Source of the DNA: Ruegeria intermedia
Lineage (GTDB): Bacteria > Pseudomonadota > Alphaproteobacteria > Rhodobacterales > Rhodobacteraceae
NCBI RefSeq assembly: GCF_900129345.1
Contig: NZ_FQVK01000001.1
Coordinates: forward strand, 1 to 64,000
Length of the DNA stretch: 64,000 nucleotides
Direction: 5' to 3'
A program made the translations under genes and the position numbers. The notes under the pieces were generated by a model. It made no database searches and was not told the DNA's origin. It was given only the letters and a program-made list of their open reading frames with translations. This document shows, one piece after another, positions 17,984-26,213 of this stretch (position 1 is its first letter; each line of letters begins with the position of its first letter).

Positions 17984-19081
17984 TCAATGCAAGAATGGAC
18001 GGTTGGAGAGCATCTCGGCGCGGTCGAGCATCCGGGCGACGGTGCGCAGGCTCAGGCGGCGGTGGGACAATGCGCCGGTCTCGAAGATGGCGGCGAGGGC
18101 GTCAGAGGCAGGCTCGGGAAGTCCCCGCCGCGCGGCTTCGTTCATGGCGAAGTCTCTCAACTGCCCCATGGTCAGGTCCGGCAGGTCCAGCACCACGCAG
18201 CGGCTCTGGAATGGTTCCGGCAGGCCTTGCCGGCTGTTCGCCGTCATCACCCAGTTGACCCAGGACATGTCCATCTTGACCTGGAAGAAAGGGCATTGCC
18301 AGGTCGCCGCCGTCATCCGCTCCAGCAGCGGCAGCAGGGCGTCGGTGAGCGTGTGCCGCGTGCCTTTGTTGGAGTAGACCTCGTCGGCCTTTTCGATCTC
18401 GTCGATGATCACCAGCGGTCCGGCATGCCGGTTGTTCAGGACCGTGTTGACCAGCTTGCCCGCATGGGCGCTGCCCCAGCCGCGCTGGGATCCGGTGAGC
18501 GCGAAGGACGCAGGCTCGCCCGTTGCGTCAATCTTGGTTGCGGGCACCTCCAGATGATGCGCCAGCCGTCGCGCCCAGAAGCTCTTTCCGATGCCGGGCG
18601 GGCCGATCAGGACCAGCGGCGTGAACCGGACTCCGGGCAGGCCCAAGCGCGCCGAGGCCCGCAGCCCGTGCCAGACCGCTTCGGTCGCGGGCGCCATCCA
18701 GGGCATCTCGGCTTGCAGCGCGGCGGCGATCTCGTCGGCCTCGTGTTCCGTTGTGATCTTTGTCACCGGCAGCCCGCCGCGCAAGGGCGTCAGCTTCGCA
18801 CGGCTCTCCTCGCTCAGATGAGACAGACCGGACAGGGCGTCCAGCCGCTGCACGTAGCGGTGCGCGCGACGCCGGATCTTCCTCCGCTCGGCCTCATTCA
18901 GATAGTCGAAGAACTGATCCATCTTGTCGCGGCCGTCATCGTCACCGGTCTGCGCCCCCTGGCGTTGCCTGCGGAGGCTGCGGAGGAATGTCTTCAGGCG
19001 CCGCTCGACCTCGTGCAGCGTCGGCAGGTCGTCTTCGAACCGCAGCGCATGAAATGGAATCGTGGTGGTGGCACGGGGCAT
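17984..19081 (-). CDS. Lon-like AAA+ ATPase paired with TniQ (copy B)
   Basis: This 365-residue AAA+ ATPase is about 94 percent identical to the protein at 2712-3812, with the same Walker A (GPPGIGKS), Walker B and sensor motifs and one residue deleted in the acidic stretch near residue 48. The open frame extends 70 codons upstream. I chose the ATG at 19081 because it has the same AAGGATT ribosome-binding site and start context as copy A, and the extension is not conserved there. It is the last gene before the transposon right end and the tRNA. Confidence 0.8.
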   Translation of the reverse strand: MPRATTTIPFHALRFEDDLPTLHEVERRLKTFLRSLRRQRQGAQTGDDDGRDKMDQFFDYLNEAERRKIRRRAHRYVQRLDALSGLSHLSEESRAKLTPLRGGLPVTKITTEHEADEIAAALQAEMPWMAPATEAVWHGLRASARLGLPGVRFTPLVLIGPPGIGKSFWARRLAHHLEVPATKIDATGEPASFALTGSQRGWGSAHAGKLVNTVLNNRHAGPLVIIDEIEKADEVYSNKGTRHTLTDALLPLLERMTAATWQCPFFQVKMDMSWVNWVMTANSRQGLPEPFQSRCVVLDLPDLTMGQLRDFAMNEAARRGLPEPASDALAAIFETGALSHRRLSLRTVARMLDRAEMLSNRPFLH

Positions 19082-19277
19082 CGCAGAATCCTTTCGTGGC
19101 GCGACAGGGCTTGCCGCGCTGGTGTCCACACCGCCGAGGCGGGCGGGCTGATGGGTGTGAAAGGTTCCGGAACCTGATTGCCTCCAGTGACGCAATCCGG
19201 GGCGACGAGTCAAATCAGGGGGTGACGGGGAGCAGGTGGCAGGCAGGTTGGGTGCAGGGTGAGGCCTCACAAGCCAT

Positions 19278-19384
19278 TGCTTTTGCGTCACATTATTCGT
19301 GTGCAGCAGACTGCCGCATCATTCGGCCAACCACCTTGCGCGCACTAATTCGTTCTTTTGCGCCTAATTCTGGTTGCTTTGGCA
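19278..19384. promoter_or_regulatory. Right end of the younger element with transposase-site-like repeats
   Basis: Imperfect repeats occur at about 19278-19301 (GCTTTTGCGTCACATTATTC), 19313-19332, 19333-19354 (ACCTTGCGCGCACTAATTC) and 19353-19373 (CTTTTGCGCCTAATTCTGG), running into the tip GGTTGCTTTGGCA. They are closely packed, as at Tn7 right ends, unlike the gapped left end. Boundaries are by eye. Confidence 0.6.
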
Positions 19385-19389
19385 GCAAC
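19385..19389. repeat. Target-site duplication GCAAC, right copy
   Basis: This GCAAC matches the one at 4112-4116. The remaining spacer up to the tRNA 3' end is 19390-19407. Confidence 0.8.
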
Positions 19390-19407
19390 AACAAACGGAG
19401 TTGCTGG

Positions 19408-19481
19408 CGACCCCGGCAGGATTCGAACCTGCAACCTGCCCCTTAGGAGGGGGCTGCTCTATCCAGTTGAGCCACGGGGCC
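19408..19481 (-). tRNA. tRNA-Arg (anticodon CCT)
   Basis: The minus strand folds into a full cloverleaf. The acceptor is GGCCCCG with CGGGGTC, the D-arm is GCTC/GAGC, the anticodon stem is GCCCC/GGGGC with loop CTCCTAA, and the T-arm is GCAGG-TTCGAAT-CCTGC with discriminator G. Anticodon CCT reads AGG. CCA is not encoded. The 3' end faces the transposon, so this gene is the likely attachment site for both Tn7-like insertions, which left it intact. Confidence 0.95.
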
Positions 19482-19580
19482 GCGCGGTGCCTTCTCTAGC
19501 CGGGTTTTTCCCGCTTGTCATGACCTTTGCGCAACAGTTGAACAGATTGCCCCGTTCGCGCTAGCATCGGGGAAACAACA

Positions 19581-20621
19581 ATGCAGGTATCCCCGGTGAC
19601 AACAGAAAAGAAACGCCCGCTTACCCTCCGTGATGTCTCGGAAGCATCCGGTGTGTCGGAAATGACGGTCAGCCGGGTCCTGCGCAATCGAGGCGACGTG
19701 TCCGAGGCCACCCGCACCCGCGTTCTGGCCGCCGCCAAAGAGCTGGGATACGTGCCCAACAAGATCGCCGGCGCGCTGGCCTCGAGCCGGGTGAACCTGG
19801 TGGCGGTGATCATCCCGTCGCTGTCGAACATGGTCTTCCCCGAAGTGCTGACCGGCATCAACCAGGTGCTTGAGGATACCGAGCTGCAGCCCGTGGTCGG
19901 CGTCACCGATTATCTGCCGGAAAAAGAAGAAAAAGTCCTGTACGAGATGCTCTCGTGGCGGCCGTCGGGCGTGATCATCGCCGGGCTGGAACATACCGAG
20001 GCCGCGCGGGCCATGCTGGATTCGGCGGGCATTCCGGTGGTCGAGATCATGGATACGGACGGCAAGCCTGTGGACGCGATGGTGGGCATTTCGCATCGTC
20101 GTGCGGGGCGCGAGATGGCGCAGGCGATCCTGAAGGCCGGGTATCAGCATATCGGCTTCATGGGCACCAAGATGCCGCTGGACCACCGCGCGCGCAAACG
20201 GTTCGAGGGCTTTACCGAGGTGCTGGGCAAGAACGGGATCGAGATCGAGGATCGCGAGTTCTATTCCGGCGGCTCGGCCCTGGCCAAGGGGCGCGAGATG
20301 ACCAAGGCCATGCTCGACCGGTCCCCGGATCTGGATTTCCTGTATTATTCCAACGACATGATCGGCGCGGGCGGGCTGCTGTACCTGCTGGAGCAGGGCA
20401 TCGACATTCCCGGTCAGATCGGTCTGGCCGGATTCAACAACGTGGAATTGCTGCAGGGTCTGCCGCGCAAGCTGGCGACGATGGATGCCTGCCGGTTGGA
20501 AATCGGGCGCAAGGCGGCCGAAATCATCGCCGCCAAGCGGGCCGATCCCGAGACCGAGATCGAGACCCGCATCACCCTGACGCCCAAGATCAGCTATGGC
20601 GACACGCTCAAGCGGCGCTGA
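19581..20621 (+). CDS. LacI-family transcriptional regulator
   Basis: This 346-residue protein has an N-terminal LacI helix-turn-helix (about 14-66; LRDVSEASGVSEMTVSRVL, then the hinge with KIAGALASSRVNLVAVI) and a periplasmic-binding-like sugar-sensing domain. The HTH and the VAVIIPSLSNMVFPEVL stretch resemble gluconate-repressor-type (GntR of E. coli type) members. No sugar operon is next to it, so its target is unclear. The 3' end overlaps the next gene by 26 bp. Confidence 0.85.
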   Translation: MQVSPVTTEKKRPLTLRDVSEASGVSEMTVSRVLRNRGDVSEATRTRVLAAAKELGYVPNKIAGALASSRVNLVAVIIPSLSNMVFPEVLTGINQVLEDTELQPVVGVTDYLPEKEEKVLYEMLSWRPSGVIIAGLEHTEAARAMLDSAGIPVVEIMDTDGKPVDAMVGISHRRAGREMAQAILKAGYQHIGFMGTKMPLDHRARKRFEGFTEVLGKNGIEIEDREFYSGGSALAKGREMTKAMLDRSPDLDFLYYSNDMIGAGGLLYLLEQGIDIPGQIGLAGFNNVELLQGLPRKLATMDACRLEIGRKAAEIIAAKRADPETEIETRITLTPKISYGDTLKRR

Positions 20622-21840
20622 GGCGCGCGCGCGACCCCGGCTGGACAACCGAACCGCCCGCGCGCTGTTCATGGACCGCCACGCGCTGGCGGAACAGCCC
20701 GCAGGTCCGGCCAAAGGGCCCGATCTGCTGCACTTGATCCACCGGCTGGGCTTCGTGCAGCTCGACAGCATCAACACCGTGGCGCGCGCCCATGACATGA
20801 TCCTGTTCTCGCGCCGCCCGTCCTATCGGCCGAACGACCTCAAACGCCTGTACGAACACGACCGCGGCCTGTTCGAACACTGGACCCACGACGCCGCAAT
20901 GATCCCGATGGCGTTCTACCCGCACTGGCATCTGCGCTTCCGGCGTGACGCCGAGATGCTGCGGGCCCGCTGGCGCAACTGGCGGCGCGACGGGTTCGAG
21001 CAGCAGTTCGAGACCGTGCTGCGGCACATCCGCGACCACGGCCCGGTGTGCTCGGCCGATCTGGGCCAAGATGAGAAAAAGAGCGCGGGCGGCTGGTGGG
21101 ACTGGCACCCCTCGAAAACGGCGTTGGAATACCTGTGGCGCTCGGGCGCGCTGACGGTGGTGGGGCGCCGGGGGTTTCAAAAGCGATACGACCTGACCGA
21201 GCGTGTGATCGACACCCATCTCTGCCCCGGCATGATGGAGTGCGACCATCAGGCGACGGTGGACTGGCTGTGCAACGCGGCGCTCGACCGGCTGGGCTTT
21301 GCCACCTCGGGCGAACTGGCCGCTTTTTGGGACACGGTCACCGCTGCCGAGGCGAAGGAGTGGTGCAAACAGGCTCTGACACGGGGTGATCTGCAGGAAA
21401 TCGAGATAGAATGCGCCGATGGCCGGATGCGCCGCGCGGTTGCACGGCCCGGCCTGGCGGACCAGGCTGCCGACCCTGCCCCCGCGCCGGGGCGGATCCG
21501 TGTGCTCAGCCCGTTCGACCCGATGCTGCGCGACCGCAACCGTGCCCAGCGCTTGTTCGGCTTCCACTATCGGATCGAGGTGTTCGTGCCCGAGGCCAAG
21601 CGGATCTATGGCTACTACGTCTTTCCGCTGCTCGAAAAAGACCGTCTGATCGGGCGGATCGACATGAAGGCCCATCGCGACGAAGGCACCTTGCGGGTCC
21701 GCGCCTTGTGGCCCGAGCGTGGGGTCCGGTGGTCGCACGCCCGCACCCGGCGGCTCGAGGCCGAGTTGGACCGGGTACGCCGTTTTGCCGGGCTGGATCG
21801 GGTCGCCTTTGACGCAGACTGGCTGCGCGCGCCGGTCTGA
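20596..21840 (+). CDS. YcaQ/AlkX-like winged-helix DNA glycosylase
   Basis: This 414-residue protein belongs to the family of E. coli YcaQ and Streptomyces AlkZ (HTH_42). These enzymes remove bulky alkylated bases or unhook interstrand crosslinks. The catalytic motif in the family is Q-x-Q or Q-x-D. Here it is QLD at 55-57 within FVQLDSINTVARAHDMIL, the form of the E. coli YcaQ type. RVLSPFDPMLRDRNRAQRLFGFHYRIE is a further family signature in the C-terminal half, quoted here only by its start RVLSPFDPMLRDRN. Overlap with lacI suggests cotranscription. Confidence 0.8.
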   Translation: MATRSSGAEARARPRLDNRTARALFMDRHALAEQPAGPAKGPDLLHLIHRLGFVQLDSINTVARAHDMILFSRRPSYRPNDLKRLYEHDRGLFEHWTHDAAMIPMAFYPHWHLRFRRDAEMLRARWRNWRRDGFEQQFETVLRHIRDHGPVCSADLGQDEKKSAGGWWDWHPSKTALEYLWRSGALTVVGRRGFQKRYDLTERVIDTHLCPGMMECDHQATVDWLCNAALDRLGFATSGELAAFWDTVTAAEAKEWCKQALTRGDLQEIEIECADGRMRRAVARPGLADQAADPAPAPGRIRVLSPFDPMLRDRNRAQRLFGFHYRIEVFVPEAKRIYGYYVFPLLEKDRLIGRIDMKAHRDEGTLRVRALWPERGVRWSHARTRRLEAELDRVRRFAGLDRVAFDADWLRAPV

Positions 21841-21866
21841 GTGGCCAAAAAATCCCCATCTAGGGT

Positions 21867-22565
21867 CTATTCCGCCGGTCCGAGGGTCAGACGGATGGGC
21901 GCCAACCCGTCGATGCCGCCGGTCAGCTCATCTCCGGCGACGACCGGGCCGACACCGGCGGGCGTTCCGGTCAGGATCAGGTCGCCGGGCCGCAGGTGAT
22001 AGAACCGGGACAGGTGCATGACGATCTCGTCGATCTTCCAGATCAGTTCGGACAGGGTGGCGTCCTGCCGGACCTCACCGTTGACGCTCAGATGGATGCG
22101 GGCATTGTCGGCCGGGCCCCAATCGGCGGCGCGGGTCAGCGGCGCGAACACCGCGCCATTTTCCACATCCTTGCCCAGATCCCAGGGGCGCTGCTTGTTG
22201 CGCTCGCGGATCTGCAGGTCGCGCCGCGTCATGTCCAGCGCGCAGCAATATCCGAACACCGCGTCCCAAGCCTGCCGCGACGTCGCCTGAAACACCGGGC
22301 GTCCGATGGCCAGGGCCAGTTCCATTTCGTGGTGGTAGTTTTCGGTGCCCGGCGGGTAAGGCACGGTCTGCCCGGTCAGAATGGCGTTCTGCGGGGACTT
22401 GGTGAAATAGAACGGCGCCTCGCGGTCGACCTCGTTTCCCATCTCGGCCGCATGGGCGGCATAGTTCCGGCCGACGCAAAAGATGCGCCCCACCGGATAG
22501 GTGGTATCCTCGCCTGATACAGGAATCGCCACGGGTTCGGGCAGGGAAAACAGGGGTCGGGTCAT
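21867..22565 (-). CDS. Fumarylacetoacetate hydrolase family protein
   Basis: This 232-residue protein has the FAH fold. VGRNYAAHAAEMG, FYFTKSPQNAI and the metal-binding HHEMELALAIGRP segment (about 78-90) are all characteristic. Members hydrolyse C-C bonds of acylpyruvates or related 3-oxo acids using Mg2+. The ATG at 22565 (MTRPLFSLPEP) is preferred over one 13 codons upstream, since the extension is atypical. It is divergent from the PLP decarboxylase gene. The substrate cannot be told from sequence. Confidence 0.85.
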   Translation of the reverse strand: MTRPLFSLPEPVAIPVSGEDTTYPVGRIFCVGRNYAAHAAEMGNEVDREAPFYFTKSPQNAILTGQTVPYPPGTENYHHEMELALAIGRPVFQATSRQAWDAVFGYCCALDMTRRDLQIRERNKQRPWDLGKDVENGAVFAPLTRAADWGPADNARIHLSVNGEVRQDATLSELIWKIDEIVMHLSRFYHLRPGDLILTGTPAGVGPVVAGDELTGGIDGLAPIRLTLGPAE

Positions 22566-22726
22566 GGCGTGTCCGTTCGTGGCCGTTGCCCGCAGCATAG
22601 GCATGACACCGGGACGATCAAGCCGTCCGGGCGGTGGTGCGCGCGGGGCCGTTCGGAATTTCGATTGACCTGCGCCGCGGCGTGTCCATCACTGTCACGG
22701 AAACGATGCGACGAAAAAGGTGACCG

Positions 22727-24160
22727 ATGCAATGGAATGAATTCTCGGACTGGGGCAAGCGGGTCGCCGAATGGGCTCAGCACTATCACCAAACCGTCGG
22801 CGACCACCCCGTTCGTGCCCGGACCCGGCCGGGCGACGTGCTGAACGCCCTGCCCCCCGCCCCGCCCGAAACCGGCGAGCCGATCGAGGGGATCTTCGAA
22901 GACTTCGAACGGATCGTGATGCCCGGCATCACCCACTGGCAGCATCCGCGCTTCTTCGCCTATTTCAACTCGAACGCCTCGGCGCCCTCGGTACTGGCCG
23001 AGTTTCTGGCCAGCGCGATCGCCCCGCAATGCATGCTGTGGCAGACCTCGCCCGCGGCGACCGAGATGGAAACCCGGATGATGGACTGGCTGCGGCAGGC
23101 GCTGGACCTGCCCGAAGGGTTTGCCGGTGTGATCCAGGATTCGGCCTCGTCGGCCACGCTGGCCGCCGTTTTGACCCTGCGGGAAAAGGCGCTGAACTGG
23201 CAGGGCAACCGTCAGGGCCTGTTTGGGCAGACACCCTTGCGCGTCTATTGCTCGTCCGAGGTGCACACATCGGTCGATCGCGCCATCTGGGTGGCCGGGA
23301 TCGGCCAGGACAACCTGGTGCGCGTCCCGATCAAGGGTGACTGGCGCGGCATGGACCCGGCAGCGCTCGAGGCCGCGATCCGGGCCGATCTGGACGCCGG
23401 CCTTCACCCCGCGGGGGTGATCCTGTGCGTCGGCGGCACAGGAACCGGCGCGACCGATCCGGTGGATGCGTGCCTGAAAATCGCGCAGAAATACGGGCTG
23501 TACACGCATGTGGATGCGGCCTGGGCCGGGTCGGCGATGATCTGCCCCGAATACCGCCACTATTGGCCGGGGATCGACCAGGCCGACAGCATCGTGTTCA
23601 ACCCGCACAAATGGTTGGGGGTTCAGTTCGACTGCTGCGCGCATTTCCTGAAAAACCCCGACGATCTGGTGCAGACGCTGGCGATCAGCCCCGAATACCT
23701 GAAAACCCATGGCAAGGACGGGATCATCAACTATTCGGAATGGTCCGTGCCGCTGGGCCGGCGGTTCCGGGCGCTGAAACTGTGGTTCGTGATCCGCGCC
23801 TACGGGTTGGAGGGGCTACGCGCGCGGCTGCGCAACCACGTCAACTGGTCGCGCGACCTGCATGACCGGCTGGCGGCCGAGCCGGATTTCCGGATCGTCA
23901 CCCCGCCCATGTGGTCCCTGTGGACCTTCCGATATGAGCCACCCGGCGCCGCGGATCTGGACGACCTGAACCTGCGGCTGGTCAACGCCATCAACGACGA
24001 CGGGCGCATCTATCTGACCCAGACCCGCGTCGATGGCGACATCGTCATCCGGTTTCAGGCCGGCCAGTTCGAAACCACCGAGGAGGACGTCCGGATGGCC
24101 TTTGACGTGATCACCGAAATCGCCCGCACCTTGCCCATGACCCCGCAGGAGGACCGCTGA
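22727..24160 (+). CDS. PLP-dependent decarboxylase (aromatic-L-amino-acid decarboxylase type)
   Basis: This 477-residue group II decarboxylase has FNPHKWLGV with the PLP-binding Lys295 and the preceding VDAAWAGSA containing the Asp that contacts the pyridine nitrogen. HPRFFAYFNSNASAPSVL near residue 80 is typical of aromatic amino acid decarboxylases. Members make amines from Trp, Tyr, Phe or DOPA. The last codon overlaps the start of the aldolase gene by one base, so the two are one operon. Confidence 0.85.
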   Translation: MQWNEFSDWGKRVAEWAQHYHQTVGDHPVRARTRPGDVLNALPPAPPETGEPIEGIFEDFERIVMPGITHWQHPRFFAYFNSNASAPSVLAEFLASAIAPQCMLWQTSPAATEMETRMMDWLRQALDLPEGFAGVIQDSASSATLAAVLTLREKALNWQGNRQGLFGQTPLRVYCSSEVHTSVDRAIWVAGIGQDNLVRVPIKGDWRGMDPAALEAAIRADLDAGLHPAGVILCVGGTGTGATDPVDACLKIAQKYGLYTHVDAAWAGSAMICPEYRHYWPGIDQADSIVFNPHKWLGVQFDCCAHFLKNPDDLVQTLAISPEYLKTHGKDGIINYSEWSVPLGRRFRALKLWFVIRAYGLEGLRARLRNHVNWSRDLHDRLAAEPDFRIVTPPMWSLWTFRYEPPGAADLDDLNLRLVNAINDDGRIYLTQTRVDGDIVIRFQAGQFETTEEDVRMAFDVITEIARTLPMTPQEDR

Positions 24161-24927
24161 TGCCCGCCCCGAAAAACCCGTTCAAACAGGCTCTGACACA
24201 GGGCAAAATGCAGATCGGCTGCTGGATGAGTTTTGCCGAACCCGTCACCGCCGAGATCATGGGCACGGCAGGGTTCGACTGGCTGGTGATCGACGGCGAA
24301 CATGCCCCGAATGACATCCGTTCGATCCGCGATCAGCTGATGGCGCTGGCCAATAGCCGCGCGCATCCGGTGGTGCGGGTGCCCGTGGGCGAGACCTGGC
24401 TGATCAAGATGGTGCTGGATGCCGGCGCTCAGACCGTTCTGGTGCCGATCGTCGAAAGCGCGGATCAGGCGCGCGAACTGGTGCGGGCCTGCCGCTATCC
24501 GCCGACGGGCGCGCGCGGCGTCGGGGCGGCGGCGTCGCGGGCGACGATGTACGGTCAGGTCGGCGACTATGTACAGACCGCGGATGACGAGATCTGTCTA
24601 CTGGTGCAGGTTGAAAACCGGGCGGGCCTGGCCGCGCTGGACGAGATCCTGCAGGTCGAGGGCGTGGATGGCGTCTTCATCGGCCCGGCCGATCTGTCCA
24701 CCGACATGGGATACCAGGGCGACAGCACCGCGCCCGAGGTCCGCGCGGCCATCGCCGATGCGCTGAAACGGATCCGGGCCGCGGGCAAGGCGCCTGGCAT
24801 TCTGGGCACCAATGACGAAGCGGTTCAGACCTATCGCGACATGGGCGCGCAGTTTCTGGCGGTCGGCATCGACGTCATGCTTCTGGCGCAGGCGGCGCGC
24901 GGGCTGGCCGCGAAATGGAAGGCCTGA
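24160..24927 (+). CDS. HpcH/HpaI-family aldolase
   Basis: This 255-residue class II aldolase of the HpaI type (2-oxo-3-deoxy- or 4-hydroxy-2-oxo-acid cleavage to pyruvate plus an aldehyde) has VIDGEHAPND, VQVENRAGL and FIGPADLSTDMG, which carry the family's catalytic Arg and metal Glu/Asp positions. Being translationally coupled to the decarboxylase and near an FAH hydrolase suggests an aromatic or 2-oxo-acid catabolic group (inference). Confidence 0.85.
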   Translation: MPAPKNPFKQALTQGKMQIGCWMSFAEPVTAEIMGTAGFDWLVIDGEHAPNDIRSIRDQLMALANSRAHPVVRVPVGETWLIKMVLDAGAQTVLVPIVESADQARELVRACRYPPTGARGVGAAASRATMYGQVGDYVQTADDEICLLVQVENRAGLAALDEILQVEGVDGVFIGPADLSTDMGYQGDSTAPEVRAAIADALKRIRAAGKAPGILGTNDEAVQTYRDMGAQFLAVGIDVMLLAQAARGLAAKWKA

Positions 24928-24934
24928 GGGCGGC

Positions 24935-26077
24935 TCAGCCCCGCATCGCGGCGGCAGCCTGCGCATAGCCGCCCGAGGCGCCATCGACGAAATGCACGTG
25001 ATCGTCGCGGGTAGCGGCGGGCACGACGCAGGTCATCATCGCCTCGTGCTGGGAATGGATGCCGTACCGGACCTTGCCGCGCCCACGCGCGTCCTCGAGC
25101 AGCCGGGTGATCCGCTGCAAAGTCTCGTCGTCGCAATCCAGCGTCATCTTCAGCCCGTCATCGAATTTGCGGAAATCGGCGTTGCGGCTGACCATGGTCT
25201 TGTAGTGGCCCGGCTCGAAGCCGCCCAGACGCTTGCCGGTTTTGAACAACAGCCAGATCAGCAGGTTCTGCATCAGCAGCGCGGCCTTGCGCACGGCCAG
25301 GTTGCGCCCCGCGCGCGAGACATGGGCATCGAGCGCCAGCCCCGGCGGCGGCCATTTCATTGGCGGTCCTCCGGCCGGTACGGGATGACCCGCGCGCTCC
25401 AACTCCTCGGCGGCGGACAGGACCGATTGCGCCAGATCGGCAAAATCGCGTTCGGTCGCGCGGGCGGTCGGCTGGATGACCAGCGACACGATCTGCCCAT
25501 GCCGCGCCGGGCTGTTGGACCAGCGGCAGGACAGACCCGTCAGGTCGGGCTGCGCCTCGGGTCCGGCGGGCGGAACCTCGTACCGGCCAGCCTTCATCTG
25601 CGCCTCGGCCCAGGCCAGCCCGCCGCCGGTGAACATGGCGTAATCCACCCCCGTGGACGGCGCATGGCGTGCCACCCGGAGGTCATGCCCTGCCGCGCGC
25701 AGGTCGGACACGGGCACCAGGGCCGCGCGCAGGGCGATGTCGAACTCGGCCGCGGCCCAGCTGCGCAGCGCCGCCAGCGTGGTGCGCGCCTTGGGTTCGT
25801 GTTCGGGCGCGACGGCGAATCCGGCCCCGTCGCCGCCGAAGACATAGGGGAAGTTCTGACCGCCCAGCGCATTGATCATGCCCGAGATCACCGCCGCGCC
25901 CACCGTGTTCACGGTCTTGTAGCGGCCACGGGCGATTTCGCCGGTCGAGTCCACGATATCGGCCACGCCGACGATCCAGCCGTCCGGCACCGGCGTGAAT
26001 CGCGCCGGGTCCGACAGGGCAAGAAAATCGCGCGTGACGGGAACCCGGTCATAGAATCCCGGATCGGAGTCCTTCAT
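24935..26077 (-). CDS. DUF3095 family protein with nucleotide-cyclase-like motifs
   Basis: This 380-residue protein matches DUF3095 as I know it. The N-terminal half has VADIVDST (Asp40 and Asp43) and, about 40 residues on, VFGGDGAGF (79-87). These look like the two metal-binding segments of class III adenylate/guanylate cyclases. The C-terminal half has no motif I recognise. Activity has not been assigned to the family to my knowledge. The ATG at 26077 is chosen over one four codons upstream; both are possible. Confidence 0.7.
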   Translation of the reverse strand: MKDSDPGFYDRVPVTRDFLALSDPARFTPVPDGWIVGVADIVDSTGEIARGRYKTVNTVGAAVISGMINALGGQNFPYVFGGDGAGFAVAPEHEPKARTTLAALRSWAAAEFDIALRAALVPVSDLRAAGHDLRVARHAPSTGVDYAMFTGGGLAWAEAQMKAGRYEVPPAGPEAQPDLTGLSCRWSNSPARHGQIVSLVIQPTARATERDFADLAQSVLSAAEELERAGHPVPAGGPPMKWPPPGLALDAHVSRAGRNLAVRKAALLMQNLLIWLLFKTGKRLGGFEPGHYKTMVSRNADFRKFDDGLKMTLDCDDETLQRITRLLEDARGRGKVRYGIHSQHEAMMTCVVPAATRDDHVHFVDGASGGYAQAAAAMRG

Positions 26078-26213
26078 CGTCCCTCCCATTTCCTTGCGAT
26101 CATTTTAGCGCAGTCCGCGTGCCTGTCCCGATATTGCAACATATCACACGCGCTTGTGCATGGCGTCGGGACGTGCCAAGCATCCTGGCAGGGCGAACGG
26201 CGGGGAGACCGAC

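Larger units (their letters stand above)
4117..19384. mobile_element. Younger Tn7-like transposon carrying defence cargo, inserted beside tRNA-Arg
   Basis: The element is 15,268 bp long, bounded by perfect 17-bp terminal inverted repeats (4117-4133 and 19368-19384; right tip TTCTGGTTGCTTTGGCA) with TG...CA termini and flanked by the 5-bp repeat GCAAC. From left to right it holds TnsB-type binding sites, tnsC-tnsB-tnsA (minus strand), a poorly coding stretch, a zinc-ribbon protein, a methyltransferase and nuclease pair, a DUF262/DUF1524 gene, a 94-residue ORF, tniQ, an AAA+ ATPase and the right end. The right tip lies 23 bp from the 3' end of the tRNA gene, close to the spacing Tn7 uses beside glmS. 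All core transposition genes look intact. Confidence 0.88.
16143..19384 (+). repeat. Long direct repeat, copy B
   Basis: This is the second copy of the segment at 871-4114. Gene order, orientation and the 19-bp convergent spacer are conserved. The AAA+ gene here is one codon shorter, and the DNA left of 16143 loses close similarity at once. Confidence 0.85.

Noticed and set aside
19082..19291. 70-codon N-terminal extension of the second AAA+ protein
   Set aside because: The first copy has no such extension, and both copies share a ribosome-binding site for the shorter start.
1..19407. CRISPR-guided Tn7-like (CAST) system
   Set aside because: No CRISPR repeats, Cas genes or guide-like array were seen; two TniQ proteins and a tRNA attachment site explain targeting.
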